Origin: a bacterium
GTDB lineage: Bacteria; UBA9089; CG2-30-40-21
NCBI GenBank assembly: GCA_018814245.1
Contig: JAHIZN010000343.1
Coordinates: 1 to 13,028 of the forward strand
Reading direction: 5' to 3'
Length of the DNA stretch: 13,028 bases
The translations under genes and the position numbers were made by a program. Under the pieces are notes generated by a model. The model made no database searches. It was not told the DNA's origin and was given only the letters and a program-made list of their open reading frames with translations. Of this stretch, positions 1 through 6,664 are shown piece by piece; position 1 is the first letter of the stretch, and every line of letters begins with the position of its first letter.

Positions 1-206
1 AGAGGAGATAAAGGGGATGGATAAGATCAAAGCATTGGGTTTCTGCCTTGTTTGTGTAATGTTAATAAGATATTCACCACCCTACCCCTGCCAGCTGGGG
101 ATAACTTGATACTCAAATATTTACCAATAATCTATTATCTCTCTATCTCCTTCATCTCCTTATCACCTTTTTATTACCTGAATAGTTACAAATATTGGAC
201 ACTTAA
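1..206. other. left-edge non-coding stretch
   Basis: I see no convincing gene here. Purine-rich sequence at 1-25 (gagataaagggg type) is roughly complementary to the pyrimidine-rich stretch around 133-175, so the two could form a long imperfect hairpin or be remnants of a dispersed repeat. The possible 30-codon reading frame from the ATG at 17 and the 70-codon frame at 52-264 match no family I recognise and have low-complexity content. Confidence 0.4.
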
Positions 207-207
207 C

Positions 208-242
208 GCCAAAATGGCATCTCCAGAAGTGCCAAAATGGCA
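208..242. promoter_or_regulatory. tandem dyad, possible activator binding sites upstream of rpoZ
   Basis: Two copies of the inverted repeat GCCA-AAA-TGGC are seen at 208-218 and, extended to TGCCA-AAA-TGGCA, at 230-242. Their centres are 23 bp apart, about two helical turns. The second centre lies about 88 bp upstream of the GG of the sigma-54-like promoter at 323-338, a usual distance for the upstream sites of bacterial enhancer-binding proteins. The identity of the regulator cannot be told. The role is inferred from symmetry and spacing only. Confidence 0.4.
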
Positions 243-322
243 TCTTATCTTTCAGCTTAGATGATCGGATATTTAACATAATCCTTTAATAATAAACCTA
301 CTTACACTTCAAATGATAATTC

Positions 323-338
323 TGGCATGAAATTTGCT
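323..338 (+). promoter_or_regulatory. sigma-54-type -24/-12 promoter for rpoZ
   Basis: TGGCATGAAATTTGCT matches the sigma-54 consensus TGGCAC-N5-TTGCW at all positions except the last base of TGGCAC. The invariant GG (324-325) and GC (336-337) are separated by exactly 10 bases. Transcription would begin near 349, leaving a leader of about 37 nt before the ATG at 386. No other window position I examined gave an equally good match. Confidence 0.55.
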
Positions 339-385
339 TATCAATATAAAAGGAATATTCTTTTAAATAAAAAGGGGGATGTAAC

Positions 386-577
386 ATGCAATTAGATGGA
401 TTATTTGACAAGGCTCCAAATAGATATCAATTATCTATTGCCATATCTCAGAGGGCACTTCAGATTCAACAAGGATCTCGTCCCTTGGTTGAAACAAAGG
501 AGAAAAATCCCATTGCTATTGCCTTGGAAGAGGTATCGCAGGGAAAGATTGTTATTAAAAGTACTGCAATTGCTTAA
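386..577 (+). CDS. rpoZ: RNA polymerase omega subunit (short RpoZ)
   Basis: The 63-residue product reads as a compact omega subunit, which helps fold and assemble the beta' subunit of RNA polymerase. The segment around residues 3-33 (LDGLFDKAPNRYQLSIAIS, then RAL..QQGSRPLVE) corresponds to the family pattern LD-LL-KVPNRY-L---A-RA--L--G-RPLVE. NPIAIALEEVSQGKI (41-55) matches the conserved NP--IALEEI--GKI helix. It is shorter than most omega proteins (about 70-90 residues) because the C-terminal tail is missing. An AAAAAGGGGG Shine-Dalgarno sits just upstream of the ATG. It faces the gvp cluster convergently and is probably not part of it. Confidence 0.8.
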   Translation: MQLDGLFDKAPNRYQLSIAISQRALQIQQGSRPLVETKEKNPIAIALEEVSQGKIVIKSTAIA

Positions 578-888
578 TAATCTGTAGATTTTGCAAGCCA
601 CGAAGATTGCCATGCTGTAGAGACGCAAAATGTTGCGTCTCTACTTCCACAATTACAACGAATTAGCTTGTCAACCTCATGGAATTGTAATACCTCAGTT
701 ATTGGGTGCTTATTGGTAGTCGCAATCTTTAGATTGCGTTATTGAACGCAGATACGATAGGGGCGAATAATTATTCGCCTCTACCTAAGTATACATGATA
801 TTTGCAATTCTTCTTATGATTTTCTGATACTCGACATCCTCCTTAGTATCTTGTAACATTTGTTGTTAGGAATTGAGCAATTCAGCAT
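578..888. repeat. convergent intergenic gap with three short palindromes
   Basis: The gap between the ends of rpoZ and gvpJ holds no gene. It has a perfect 12-bp stem with a 4-nt loop at 617-644 (GTAGAGACGCAA arm), an 18-bp palindrome of the CGCAATC type at 721-738, and an almost perfect 26-bp palindrome at 758-783. None is followed by a clear T tract on either strand. They look like dispersed REP-type palindromes that may also end transcription from both sides. Confidence 0.6.
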
Positions 889-1191
889 TCAGCTGTCTGC
901 CTCTATCCTCTCTTCCAATCGCTCTAATCGTTTTCTCAGCTCTACATTTTCTATTTCAGCCTCTCTTGTTTTTGTAGATAAATAAGGATCCTGTTGCCAC
1001 CAATTTATCCCCATCTCCATCGCCTTATCTACCGAGGCAACTAAAAGCCGTATCTTAATGTTGATGAGATCAATGTCAGCAATTTGAATCCTAATATCGC
1101 CAGCAATTACGATCCCCTTATCTAAAACCCTTTCTAAGATATCAGCCAGATTAGTGGCTTCAGTTGCATGCGCCAGTTTGTGTCCTGCCAT
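889..1191 (-). CDS. gvpJ: gas vesicle protein GvpJ (GvpA family)
   Basis: A 100-residue member of the GvpA family. GvpJ proteins are minor shell or tip components needed early in gas vesicle formation. The GvpA-like core runs from about residue 14 to 56 (LADILERVLDKGIVIAGD, then IRIQIADIDL and IRLLVASVDKA). It is followed by the GvpJ-typical INWWQQDPYLS at 62-72 and a charged heptad-like tail (EIENVELRKRLERLEERIE) that should form a short coiled coil. The ATG is preceded by GAGGAGG at good spacing. It is the last gvp gene of the run and is cut off from the upstream gene by a 308-nt repeat-filled gap, so it may have its own promoter, though I find no good one. Confidence 0.92.
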   Translation of the reverse strand: MAGHKLAHATEATNLADILERVLDKGIVIAGDIRIQIADIDLINIKIRLLVASVDKAMEMGINWWQQDPYLSTKTREAEIENVELRKRLERLEERIEADS

Positions 1192-1499
1192 AATTTACCT
1201 CCTCGTATAATATTGACCTGTACAATTAAAATTTAATCCACAGATTACGCAGATTTCACAGATTACAGAGAGAATAGGGAAGAAAAATCTGATAGACACC
1301 CTTACCAGCGTGGACTGGGTTGTAGGGGCAATTCATGAATTGCCCCTACTGCTGCGTCACGATTAAATGTTAGGATATAATAACTTCAATTTCCTCTGAG
1401 CATTAGTTGTTGAATTTGTCTTACAGAGAAGAGCACCTCTGGCAATTGTCTTTTAATCTGTGGTAATTCTTGCGAAATCTGTGGATATATTCCCTGTTT
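1192..1499. repeat. repeat-filled gap between the CXXCH gene and gvpJ
   Basis: This gap has no gene. Its outer parts are inverted copies of a ccacagattacgcag-type sequence (1236-1264 and 1455-1486, imperfect), like the ends of a small non-autonomous element of about 250 bp. Inside lie a perfect 28-bp palindrome at 1322-1349 (GTAGGGGCAATTC arm), repeated exactly at 7638-7665, and directly next to it the left arm of the long 54-bp inverted repeat described separately. Confidence 0.65.
1350..1403 (+). repeat. left arm of 54-bp inverted repeat around the core gvp block
   Basis: This 54-bp stretch is the reverse complement of 6572-6625 with only two mismatches. The two arms enclose about 5.2 kb holding the small Cys gene, gvpK, gvpS, gvpL, gvpO, gvpG and the three gvpF genes. 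A 28-bp palindrome touches the left arm. Confidence 0.85.
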
Positions 1500-1772
1500 C
1501 TAATTATGTTGAACGCTTTCCTTAATCTTCATAATTAAACCTGCTGTCTTTTCCCGCAGGTTTGCAATGAAATGACAATTAGTACAGTCTAATCTCTTTG
1601 TATCATAATCAGGGCAAGAAAGAAGAACGCCCACTTCTCCCTGAAGAGTCTCAGCAAATTTTGCCTTTTCCTGCAACCCTTGAGACATATTAATTTTAAT
1701 AGTAATATCCTTTATTACTATCTCTTGTTTTTGAAATAGAGCACAATTTATTGTGGATTCTTCTTTTTTCAT
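1500..1772 (-). CDS. small Cys-rich gas vesicle cluster protein with CXXCH
   Basis: I do not recognise this 90-residue protein. Its ATG overlaps the stop of gvpK by one base (TAATG), with GGGAG 10 nt upstream, so it is very likely translated with GvpK and belongs to the gas vesicle operon. It has Cys10 and Cys53, and a CTNCH motif (Cys63, Cys66, His67) inside DYDTKRLDCTNCHFIANLRE, followed by a helical KTAGLIMKIKE tail. CXXCH is the c-type haem motif, but there is no signal peptide, so a metal or thiol role in the cytoplasm is more likely. The first half looks beta-like (QEIVIKDITIKI). No function can be assigned. Confidence 0.8.
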   Translation of the reverse strand: MKKEESTINCALFQKQEIVIKDITIKINMSQGLQEKAKFAETLQGEVGVLLSCPDYDTKRLDCTNCHFIANLREKTAGLIMKIKESVQHN

Positions 1773-2095
1773 TACATCAAATCTCCCAGAGGACCCAGAT
1801 TCAGGTTCAAATCTTCATCCTTAAGACCAAATATTTCTTTCAATTCCTTCATCTTCTCCTCTAATTTCATCAAGGTTTCACCAACCCTTTCTATCTCTTC
1901 ATCAGAGAGAGAACCTCCCTCTACCCTTTTTATTGCCTGCTTTTCCATTAGCTTTCTGATTAACTCTATAATCGTAAGAACCAACTTAGCCAGTCCCTTC
2001 TCTACATTTTCAGGGTCAATATGAATCCTGTCAGGGTTAGCATCCCTTATTTCTTCTATATCTTTAACGGTTATTACTATACCTGGTTTATCCAT
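1772..2095 (-). CDS. gvpK: gas vesicle protein GvpK
   Basis: GvpK is a small accessory protein required for gas vesicle formation in many species; its exact role is unclear. The 107-residue product carries the family signature: IHIDPENVEKGLAKLVLTII, then LMEKQAIKRVEGGSLSDEE, a GETLMKLEEKMKELKEIFGL helix and the closing LNLNLGPLGDLM. I place the start at the ATG at 2095, one base after the stop of the preceding gvpS-like gene (TGA-A-ATG), with GAGGAG 10 nt upstream. A longer frame up to 2119 would overlap that gene and has no better start. The 3' end overlaps the next gene by one base, so these are co-translated. Confidence 0.95.
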   Translation of the reverse strand: MDKPGIVITVKDIEEIRDANPDRIHIDPENVEKGLAKLVLTIIELIRKLMEKQAIKRVEGGSLSDEEIERVGETLMKLEEKMKELKEIFGLKDEDLNLNLGPLGDLM

Positions 2096-2096
2096 T

Positions 2097-2312
2097 TCAG
2101 GTTGGCTCCTCGTTCGCACCAGACATTGGTGCCCCTCTCATACCTTCCATGGTCTCTACAGAACTGAGCAATACCTTCAGTCCTAAGTAGACAAGATCCA
2201 CATTAGCTACAGATATGACTATATCTCCGGATATAACCACACCCTTATCTAAAACCCTGTCCAAAACCTCTAACAGTGTGGCATTTTTTGAACTTATAAC
2301 AACATTATCCAC
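2097..2312 (-). CDS. gvpS: GvpA-family protein, gvpS type
   Basis: A 71-residue GvpA-family protein. The core at about 13-55 (LLEVLDRVLDKGVVISGD, IVISVANVDLVYLGLKVLLSS) has the beta-hairpin/amphipathic-helix pattern of shell proteins, but the GvpA-typical VDAWVR is replaced by SGDIVI, as in GvpJ/GvpS. The C-terminus is short and lacks the GvpJ INWW segment. Position between gvpL and gvpK is where gvpS sits in Bacillus-type clusters, hence the symbol; GvpM is an alternative. The start is GTG, preceded by AAAGGG at 6 nt. An octamer tandem repeat lies just upstream of that ribosome binding site. Confidence 0.85.
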   Translation of the reverse strand: MDNVVISSKNATLLEVLDRVLDKGVVISGDIVISVANVDLVYLGLKVLLSSVETMEGMRGAPMSGANEEPT

Positions 2313-2324
2313 TTTGCACCCTTT

Positions 2325-2433
2325 AATTCAGCAATTCAACAATTCAACAATTCAACAATTCAGCAATTCAGCAATTCAGCAATTCAGCAATTCAGCAATT
2401 CAGCAATTCAGCAATTGTCAATTGTCAATTGTC
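2325..2433. repeat. octanucleotide tandem repeat between gvpL and gvpS
   Basis: Eleven head-to-tail copies of an 8-bp unit, AATTCAGC or AATTCAAC, run from 2325 to 2412. Three copies of a 7-bp unit, AATTGTC, follow at 2413-2433. The tract ends at the gvpL stop codon, whose last codons (GCA ATT TAG) resemble the repeat, and it begins about 12 nt upstream of the gvpS start. It is the only simple-sequence tract of this size in the window. Slippage would change the distance between the two genes without touching a reading frame. Confidence 0.93.
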
Positions 2434-2438
2434 AATTG

Positions 2439-3233
2439 CTAAATTGCTGACGACTGAAAGCTTACAAAATTATAAGGCGGCCAGGGACCAGTGCAATCAA
2501 AGAACAATCCGCTTTCATGGTATTGCATTTTAAGGCTATCTACCACGGCAACAAAGCTGCTCACTCCCTCTTTTTCGATCAAAAAGGCAGCATTCAGGAT
2601 CATATCCTCTTGCCTTTCTGTTACCTCTTTTGGTAATATTTTATTGATACACGACCTTATGCTCTGCTTGCTCAATCTCTCAAAGCTATCCTGACCATAC
2701 CCATTGATCCTTTCATTTATTATCGTACTCAGCAACCCTTCCTTTTTCTTTTTCAGAAAAAAAGCTTTGCCTGCTGATGCAGAGCAAATTTCTGTATCTA
2801 TCGCTGAAAGCCCTTCATCTTGCTTGAGGAGGGCATCTTTTAACATTTCCATAGACAGGTAAATCTTGACCCCCCATTCCTCTTTACCCTCTAAATCTCT
2901 CAGGTTGGTTTTAATATCCAGGCTATATTCTTCAAGCATTGCCTTCAAATTATCCTCAGTGTTAAAAAGAGTAGCAAGCTTAAAAGGGATTACACAAGCA
3001 TTTTTCATCACGCCCTCGATCACCCCTTCATGAATCCTTACCCTTGTTTCTAACCACTCCATATCACCCAAATTCTTTTTAAGATTCTCCTTGCTGAATT
3101 CATCCTCTGGAACACTGCCAACCACAGCGTAAAGATTGTTCCAAGAGACAGAATAAACCTTTGCGCCAAAATCTTTTTCTATTCTTTCTAAGCTGGGCAT
3201 CTTATCCGTAACGCAATACAAATAGATACACAT
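2439..3233 (-). CDS. gvpL: gas vesicle protein GvpL (GvpF/L family)
   Basis: A GvpF/L family protein of 264 residues. Members bind GvpA and are thought to keep it soluble or nucleate assembly. Visible family marks are the N-terminal YLYCVTD strand, CVIPFKLATLF (equivalent to the VLPVRFGT motif), a Cys-containing central helix region, LNAAFLIEKEG and the final CTGPWPPYNFVSF, which is the GvpL variant of the motif. I chose the ATG at 3233, 7 nt past the gvpO stop, because YLYC should lie near the N-terminus. An ATG at 3272 inside gvpO has a better GGAGG 9 nt upstream and would add 13 residues; it cannot be excluded. The 3' end runs into the octamer repeat. Confidence 0.9.
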   Translation of the reverse strand: MCIYLYCVTDKMPSLERIEKDFGAKVYSVSWNNLYAVVGSVPEDEFSKENLKKNLGDMEWLETRVRIHEGVIEGVMKNACVIPFKLATLFNTEDNLKAMLEEYSLDIKTNLRDLEGKEEWGVKIYLSMEMLKDALLKQDEGLSAIDTEICSASAGKAFFLKKKKEGLLSTIINERINGYGQDSFERLSKQSIRSCINKILPKEVTERQEDMILNAAFLIEKEGVSSFVAVVDSLKMQYHESGLFFDCTGPWPPYNFVSFQSSAI

Positions 3234-3240
3234 AGACAAG

Positions 3241-3501
3241 TTATTCTGCCTGTTCCCTTCCCTTTTGTCCATAGGATTCAACCTCCAGCTCCCTGTTCAG
3301 CTTGACCGCATAGATATTCCTGTCCTGAACCCTTGTAGGCAATCCCAGTGACTTTATAAATGAACTCTCCTCATATACCTCTGCCTCAACCTGAAAGCCA
3401 TCGCTAACCTTTTCCGCCTTAATCACCCTCACCCCTTTGACATTGAGCGTCTCCGTTAAAAACTCAACGACTGCTTTCCCAACCTCTTTTATATCAGCCA
3501 T
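3241..3501 (-). CDS. gvpO: gas vesicle protein GvpO
   Basis: An 86-residue GvpO-type accessory protein. GvpO is found in haloarchaeal, actinobacterial and other gas vesicle clusters and is needed for vesicle formation. The product shows the family outline: an N-terminal helix (IKEVGKAVVEFLTETL), then G-V-VIKAEKVSDGFQVEAEVYE, PTRVQDRNIYAVKLN and RELEVESYGQKGRE, which gives a small alpha+beta fold. The ATG at 3501 has a strong GAGGAGG 7 nt upstream formed by the last codons of gvpG, and follows the gvpG stop by 2 nt. A GTG three codons' length earlier is less well placed. Confidence 0.9.
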   Translation of the reverse strand: MADIKEVGKAVVEFLTETLNVKGVRVIKAEKVSDGFQVEAEVYEESSFIKSLGLPTRVQDRNIYAVKLNRELEVESYGQKGREQAE

Positions 3502-3503
3502 TT

Positions 3504-3740
3504 TCACACCTCCTCGTTTGCTTGTCTGATAGCATCCAATCGCTCTAAAAGTTCTTTTTCTTCTTTATCATATTCCTCTTCACCTATCTCATCTAATTCA
3601 AACCTAAGCTGCAATTCCATAAGTTGTTCCTTAATCTGTGAGTCATCAGAGAGTTCTTTCTTTGCAACATTGTCAATCTGTTTACTCAGCCAGATCACAC
3701 CTTTTAGGGGAGCAAGTAAGATATCATCAATTAAAAACAC
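3504..3740 (-). CDS. gvpG: gas vesicle protein GvpG
   Basis: A 78-residue GvpG, a small accessory protein of most gas vesicle clusters that interacts with GvpF/L. The start of the protein, MFLIDDILLAPLKGVIWLSK, is the usual hydrophobic-amphipathic GvpG N-terminus, followed by an acidic helical region (QLMELQLRFELDEIGEEEYD) and a KEEKELLERLDAIR tail. Translation begins with GTG, one base after the stop of the upstream gvpF, with GGAG 10 nt before it. Position between gvpF and gvpO/gvpL matches the classical F-G-L order. Confidence 0.93.
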   Translation of the reverse strand: MFLIDDILLAPLKGVIWLSKQIDNVAKKELSDDSQIKEQLMELQLRFELDEIGEEEYDKEEKELLERLDAIRQANEEV

Positions 3741-3741
3741 C

Positions 3742-4503
3742 TTAATATTTCTCCATCTTAATTATCAGATTAACAAAGTTAAACGGCGGCACTGTCCCCA
3801 CATATCTGAATCTTATTTTATGTCCATACGATGCATCAAGATCAGCAACCTTTTGATCAAACCCTGGCTCAAGATGCTTTTCCACTAAAAAGGCAGCATT
3901 TATAATTATCTGATCGCCATAGGTTTTATTTACCTTCACTTCAACAGACAAGGGCGACAGGCTGTTCAAAATCTCATCTTTATAGATTTCTTTCTCTTTT
4001 TGCAAGGCAGATTCAACCATCCTGCCTATTTCCATTTGTTGATAATTGGAGTTCTGGGGAGGCAGGGCAGCTATTTTTTCTTTTAATACCCTTATATCCT
4101 CATATCTTTCTAAAATATCTTTATAAACAACATCTTCCTTAAATATTGCCTTTAACCCGAGTTCCTTTTTGCCCTCAATATTTTTTAATAACCCTGTGAA
4201 TTCACCATACTCTTTTTCTAATATCCTTTTTACCTTCTGCTCGTCTTCAGCAATCGTAACAAATCTGACAGGCAAAACCGTATATTCCTTCATTGCCTCT
4301 TCGATTGCCTTCTCATGTGCCAGCAGATTATCCCTTGTTGCTGAATATTTTGTCATAGGAGAAGTACTAACCATTGCCGAGATATCATTAAAACAGATGG
4401 TATAAATCTTATCCCCCCTTCCGCCAATCCCTGGTGAGGCAAAGGTTTTTGATTCATTAGAGGCTATTATGCAGTAAATATATTTCCCTTCTTTTATCTC
4501 CAT
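3742..4503 (-). CDS. gvpF: gas vesicle protein GvpF (copy 3 of the F/L set)
   Basis: A 253-residue GvpF/L protein. In order: GKYIYCII (6-13), a TICFNDISAMVSTSP strand-helix (35-49), HEKAIEEAMKEYTVLPVRFVTI (63-84), a charged central coiled region, MEIGRMVESAL (157-167), IINAAFLVEKH (200-210) and the terminal YVGTVPPFNFVNL (234-246). This is full length for the family. Its ATG follows the previous stop directly (TAA-ATG), with GAGGAG 14 nt upstream, so it depends on coupling to the gene before it. It resembles the 252-residue neighbour closely enough to be a tandem duplicate that has diverged. Confidence 0.93.
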   Translation of the reverse strand: MEIKEGKYIYCIIASNESKTFASPGIGGRGDKIYTICFNDISAMVSTSPMTKYSATRDNLLAHEKAIEEAMKEYTVLPVRFVTIAEDEQKVKRILEKEYGEFTGLLKNIEGKKELGLKAIFKEDVVYKDILERYEDIRVLKEKIAALPPQNSNYQQMEIGRMVESALQKEKEIYKDEILNSLSPLSVEVKVNKTYGDQIIINAAFLVEKHLEPGFDQKVADLDASYGHKIRFRYVGTVPPFNFVNLIIKMEKY

Positions 4504-5262
4504 TTATTTTTCCCACTCCTCAGGATATATAGTGATATTGACAAAGTTAAATACCGGTAATGGTCCTGTATATACAAACCTCATCCTGTCCCTATATTTA
4601 TCACTCAGATCATCCATAATATTATCAAACTCTTTCTCTCTTCCCTTATCAACTAAAAAGGCAGCATTCATAACCATCTCATCGCCAATGGGTTTATTGA
4701 GCTTATAATCAAAGGCTGTTCTTCTTAAAAGATCTATGATTCTCTCTTGCTCCTCTTCCTTTTTCTTTGTCAGGGCGTGTTCAACCATTTGACCAACTTC
4801 AAGTGTAATATTTATATTTTCATTATTCTTCTGAATCTTCTTTTTTTCCTGCCTGATATCCTTGTTTTCTTTCAGGATTTCTTTGAAAATAATATCCATA
4901 TCCTGCCATATCACTTTAACGCTCAATTCCACCTTATGATCCATATTTCTCAAAAGAATCTTAAATTCTCTGTACCTTCTATCTAAGAGATTTCGTATCT
5001 CATCGGCATCTGAGGCAATGGTACCAAATCTGATTGGAAGCACGCTGTCAAACTCTTTCATCATTCCCTCAATCACCCTTTCGTGAGCCAATATGTTTTC
5101 CGGATTAATAACAAATTTGGTCAGGGGATGATTGCTTATAAGCATACATAAATCATTATAACCAACGGTTATAACCTCACTGTCATTAATGCCTATAGCC
5201 CCAAAACTCCTCTCCTGCTCTGTGCCAACAATACAATAGATATATTTTCCTTCTTTTATCAT
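4504..5262 (-). CDS. gvpF: gas vesicle protein GvpF (copy 2 of the F/L set)
   Basis: A 252-residue GvpF/L protein that carries the most canonical motifs of the four in this window: GKYIYCIVG (5-13), HERVIEGMMKEFDSVLPIRFG (60-80), VGQMVEHALTKKKEEE (156-171), VMNAAFLVDK (197-206) and VYTGPLPVFNFVNI (230-243). GvpF is thought to bind GvpA monomers and guide their addition to the growing vesicle. The ATG is one base after the stop of the J-domain fusion gene, with only a weak GGTG upstream, so translational coupling is likely. Confidence 0.94.
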   Translation of the reverse strand: MIKEGKYIYCIVGTEQERSFGAIGINDSEVITVGYNDLCMLISNHPLTKFVINPENILAHERVIEGMMKEFDSVLPIRFGTIASDADEIRNLLDRRYREFKILLRNMDHKVELSVKVIWQDMDIIFKEILKENKDIRQEKKKIQKNNENINITLEVGQMVEHALTKKKEEEQERIIDLLRRTAFDYKLNKPIGDEMVMNAAFLVDKGREKEFDNIMDDLSDKYRDRMRFVYTGPLPVFNFVNITIYPEEWEK

Positions 5263-5263
5263 A

Positions 5264-6337
5264 TTAATTACACACCATTACCAATATTGCATTTTTTTTA
5301 ACTTCTTTTTCTCTAAAGGAATACACTTGTTTTTCACCTTTTTCATCTGTTTGTTCGCATGCCTTGACATAATCAACAAGCATCTTATACGCCCTGTTTA
5401 CATCATTGAATTCCTTTTTCATGTCTATCTGGTTTGTGTCCGGATGAGTAGAAGCAGCTAATCGCTGGTAGGCATTTTTAATCTCATCCTTAGCTGCAAC
5501 ATCACCCAAGTCAAGCATCTTTCTTGCCCAATCTATCCTTTCAAACTGTATCTTCTGTATCTTGAGTGTATAGAAACTATAGGACGGAAGCGGACCAATA
5601 CACCTGAAATTTAACCCCTCATTAAAGGCAGCATCCAATTCTTCTACCCTTGCATCAAACTCTTTTTGTTTGGCCGTATCTATCAGAAAGGCTGTATTAA
5701 TAATCTTCTTTTCATCCATAAGCTCGTGGATACTTTTGGCCTGACTAATAGCCCCAAGAGCCTTGTGTATCTCTTCAGCCTCTCTCTCTCTTTTCCTGTT
5801 CAATGCCTCCTTAACCATGTTTCCTATTTTCATCTGGTCAGTAATGGTTATTTTTTCACAAGCAAGGAGCTTTTCCTTGACCTCCCTGATCTCTTCTTCA
5901 TCCCCAATCCCTTTAAGAACTGCGGCAAAATCACTCCATGTTGCACACACATCAATCTCTATTTTATCGGTTATTTTTTCTATTGTTTCTTTAATGAGAT
6001 TATACCCTTTATTTAAGATATCCCTGACCTCGTTTTCATTTACGGCAAAGCTTCCTAAGCTTGCTGGAAGAATTGTATATCCCAACTGCATAATTCCTTC
6101 ATTAACCATTTGATGCTCAATCAACCGCCTTGCCACAATATCCTTGGACAGACAGGTATAATCAACTATTGGTGAGTTACTTACTACTGCCGAGATATCC
6201 TGATGTGCAATGGTATAAACCATTGCTCCCTTGCCCTTGTCTCCCCTGACCTTGCTTGAAGCAGAGGGTTTTTCCATCTCAATTGTATGAGAGCCGTTTA
6301 TAACACCATAAATATACTTTCCCACTATAATTACCAT
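5264..6337 (-). CDS. GvpF/L protein fused to a C-terminal DnaJ (J) domain
   Basis: From the ATG at 6337 the product has 357 residues. Residues 1-260 form a GvpF/L domain: GKYIYGVIN (6-14), YTILPASLGSF (87-97, a degenerate form of VLPVRFGT), MVKEALNRKRERE (174-186), IINTAFLID (212-220) and CIGPLPSYSFYTL (246-258). Residues 268-325 form a J domain with the HPD tripeptide at 298-300 in the AYQRLAASTHPDTN loop, and the downstream NDVNRAYKML helix. J domains stimulate Hsp70 ATPases, so this may recruit DnaK to GvpA handling. The frame stays open to 6424, but that part runs through palindromic repeats. AAAGG directly abuts the ATG, so the GTG at 6325 is an alternative start. The last residues (ILVMVCN) are oddly hydrophobic. 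Confidence 0.9.
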   Translation of the reverse strand: MVIIVGKYIYGVINGSHTIEMEKPSASSKVRGDKGKGAMVYTIAHQDISAVVSNSPIVDYTCLSKDIVARRLIEHQMVNEGIMQLGYTILPASLGSFAVNENEVRDILNKGYNLIKETIEKITDKIEIDVCATWSDFAAVLKGIGDEEEIREVKEKLLACEKITITDQMKIGNMVKEALNRKREREAEEIHKALGAISQAKSIHELMDEKKIINTAFLIDTAKQKEFDARVEELDAAFNEGLNFRCIGPLPSYSFYTLKIQKIQFERIDWARKMLDLGDVAAKDEIKNAYQRLAASTHPDTNQIDMKKEFNDVNRAYKMLVDYVKACEQTDEKGEKQVYSFREKEVKKNAILVMVCN

Positions 6338-6664
6338 CCTTTGATTTGAATCGCGAATCTCGAAATAGCGAATTGCGAATCTGCAATGGTAGTCGCAGGT
6401 TTTAACCTGCGTAAAATAACGCAATCTAAAGATTGCGACTACTGCTGCATCATCATTAAAGTTTAGGATTAAACATGTGTCACTCCTGCGAATGCAGGAG
6501 TCTCCTGTTCTGAGGAGTAAGCTCCAGACAGATGAGATTCCTGCATTCGCAGGAATGACAATATTCCAGCGATGCTCGGAGGAAATTGAAGTTATTATAT
6601 CCTAACATTTAATCGTGGCGCAGCACTACCAATTTCTACCAATAACTAACCCATTGCTTTATCT
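6338..6664. repeat. 327-nt intergenic gap rich in inverted repeats
   Basis: No gene is seen. At 6389-6442 two hairpins (6394-6411 and 6420-6437) are enclosed by gtagt/actac, a cruciform-like unit whose second half is related to 716-738. At 6479-6502 and 6536-6559 lie 24-nt arms of an inverted repeat, each arm itself a palindrome of the CCTGCGAATGCAGG type. The right arm of the 54-bp inverted repeat is at 6572-6625. Confidence 0.75.
6572..6625 (-). repeat. right arm of 54-bp inverted repeat around the core gvp block
   Basis: Reverse complement of 1350-1403 with two mismatches. It lies just downstream of the ATPase gene stop and upstream of the J-domain fusion gene, so the repeat splits the ATPase from the rest of the downstream gvp genes. 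A partial direct relative of the 1350 sequence is also visible around 6443-6474. Confidence 0.85.

Noticed and set aside
52..264. 70-codon plus-strand open frame at the left edge
   Set aside because: No ribosome binding site, low-complexity composition, no family resemblance, and it overlaps the dyads upstream of rpoZ.
617..644. Rho-independent terminator of rpoZ
   Set aside because: The stem is perfect but no T tract follows on either strand, and related palindromes occur elsewhere; it is kept as a repeat.
1500..1772. c-type cytochrome because of CXXCH
   Set aside because: No signal peptide or membrane anchor for export, and the rest of the protein is unlike small cytochromes.
2325..2433. 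CRISPR array
   Set aside because: Units are 8 and 7 bp with no spacers; it is a simple tandem repeat.
6338..6424. 29-residue N-terminal extension of the J-domain GvpF
   Set aside because: Encoded by a palindromic intergenic repeat; family members begin just before GKYIY, so the extension is not real.
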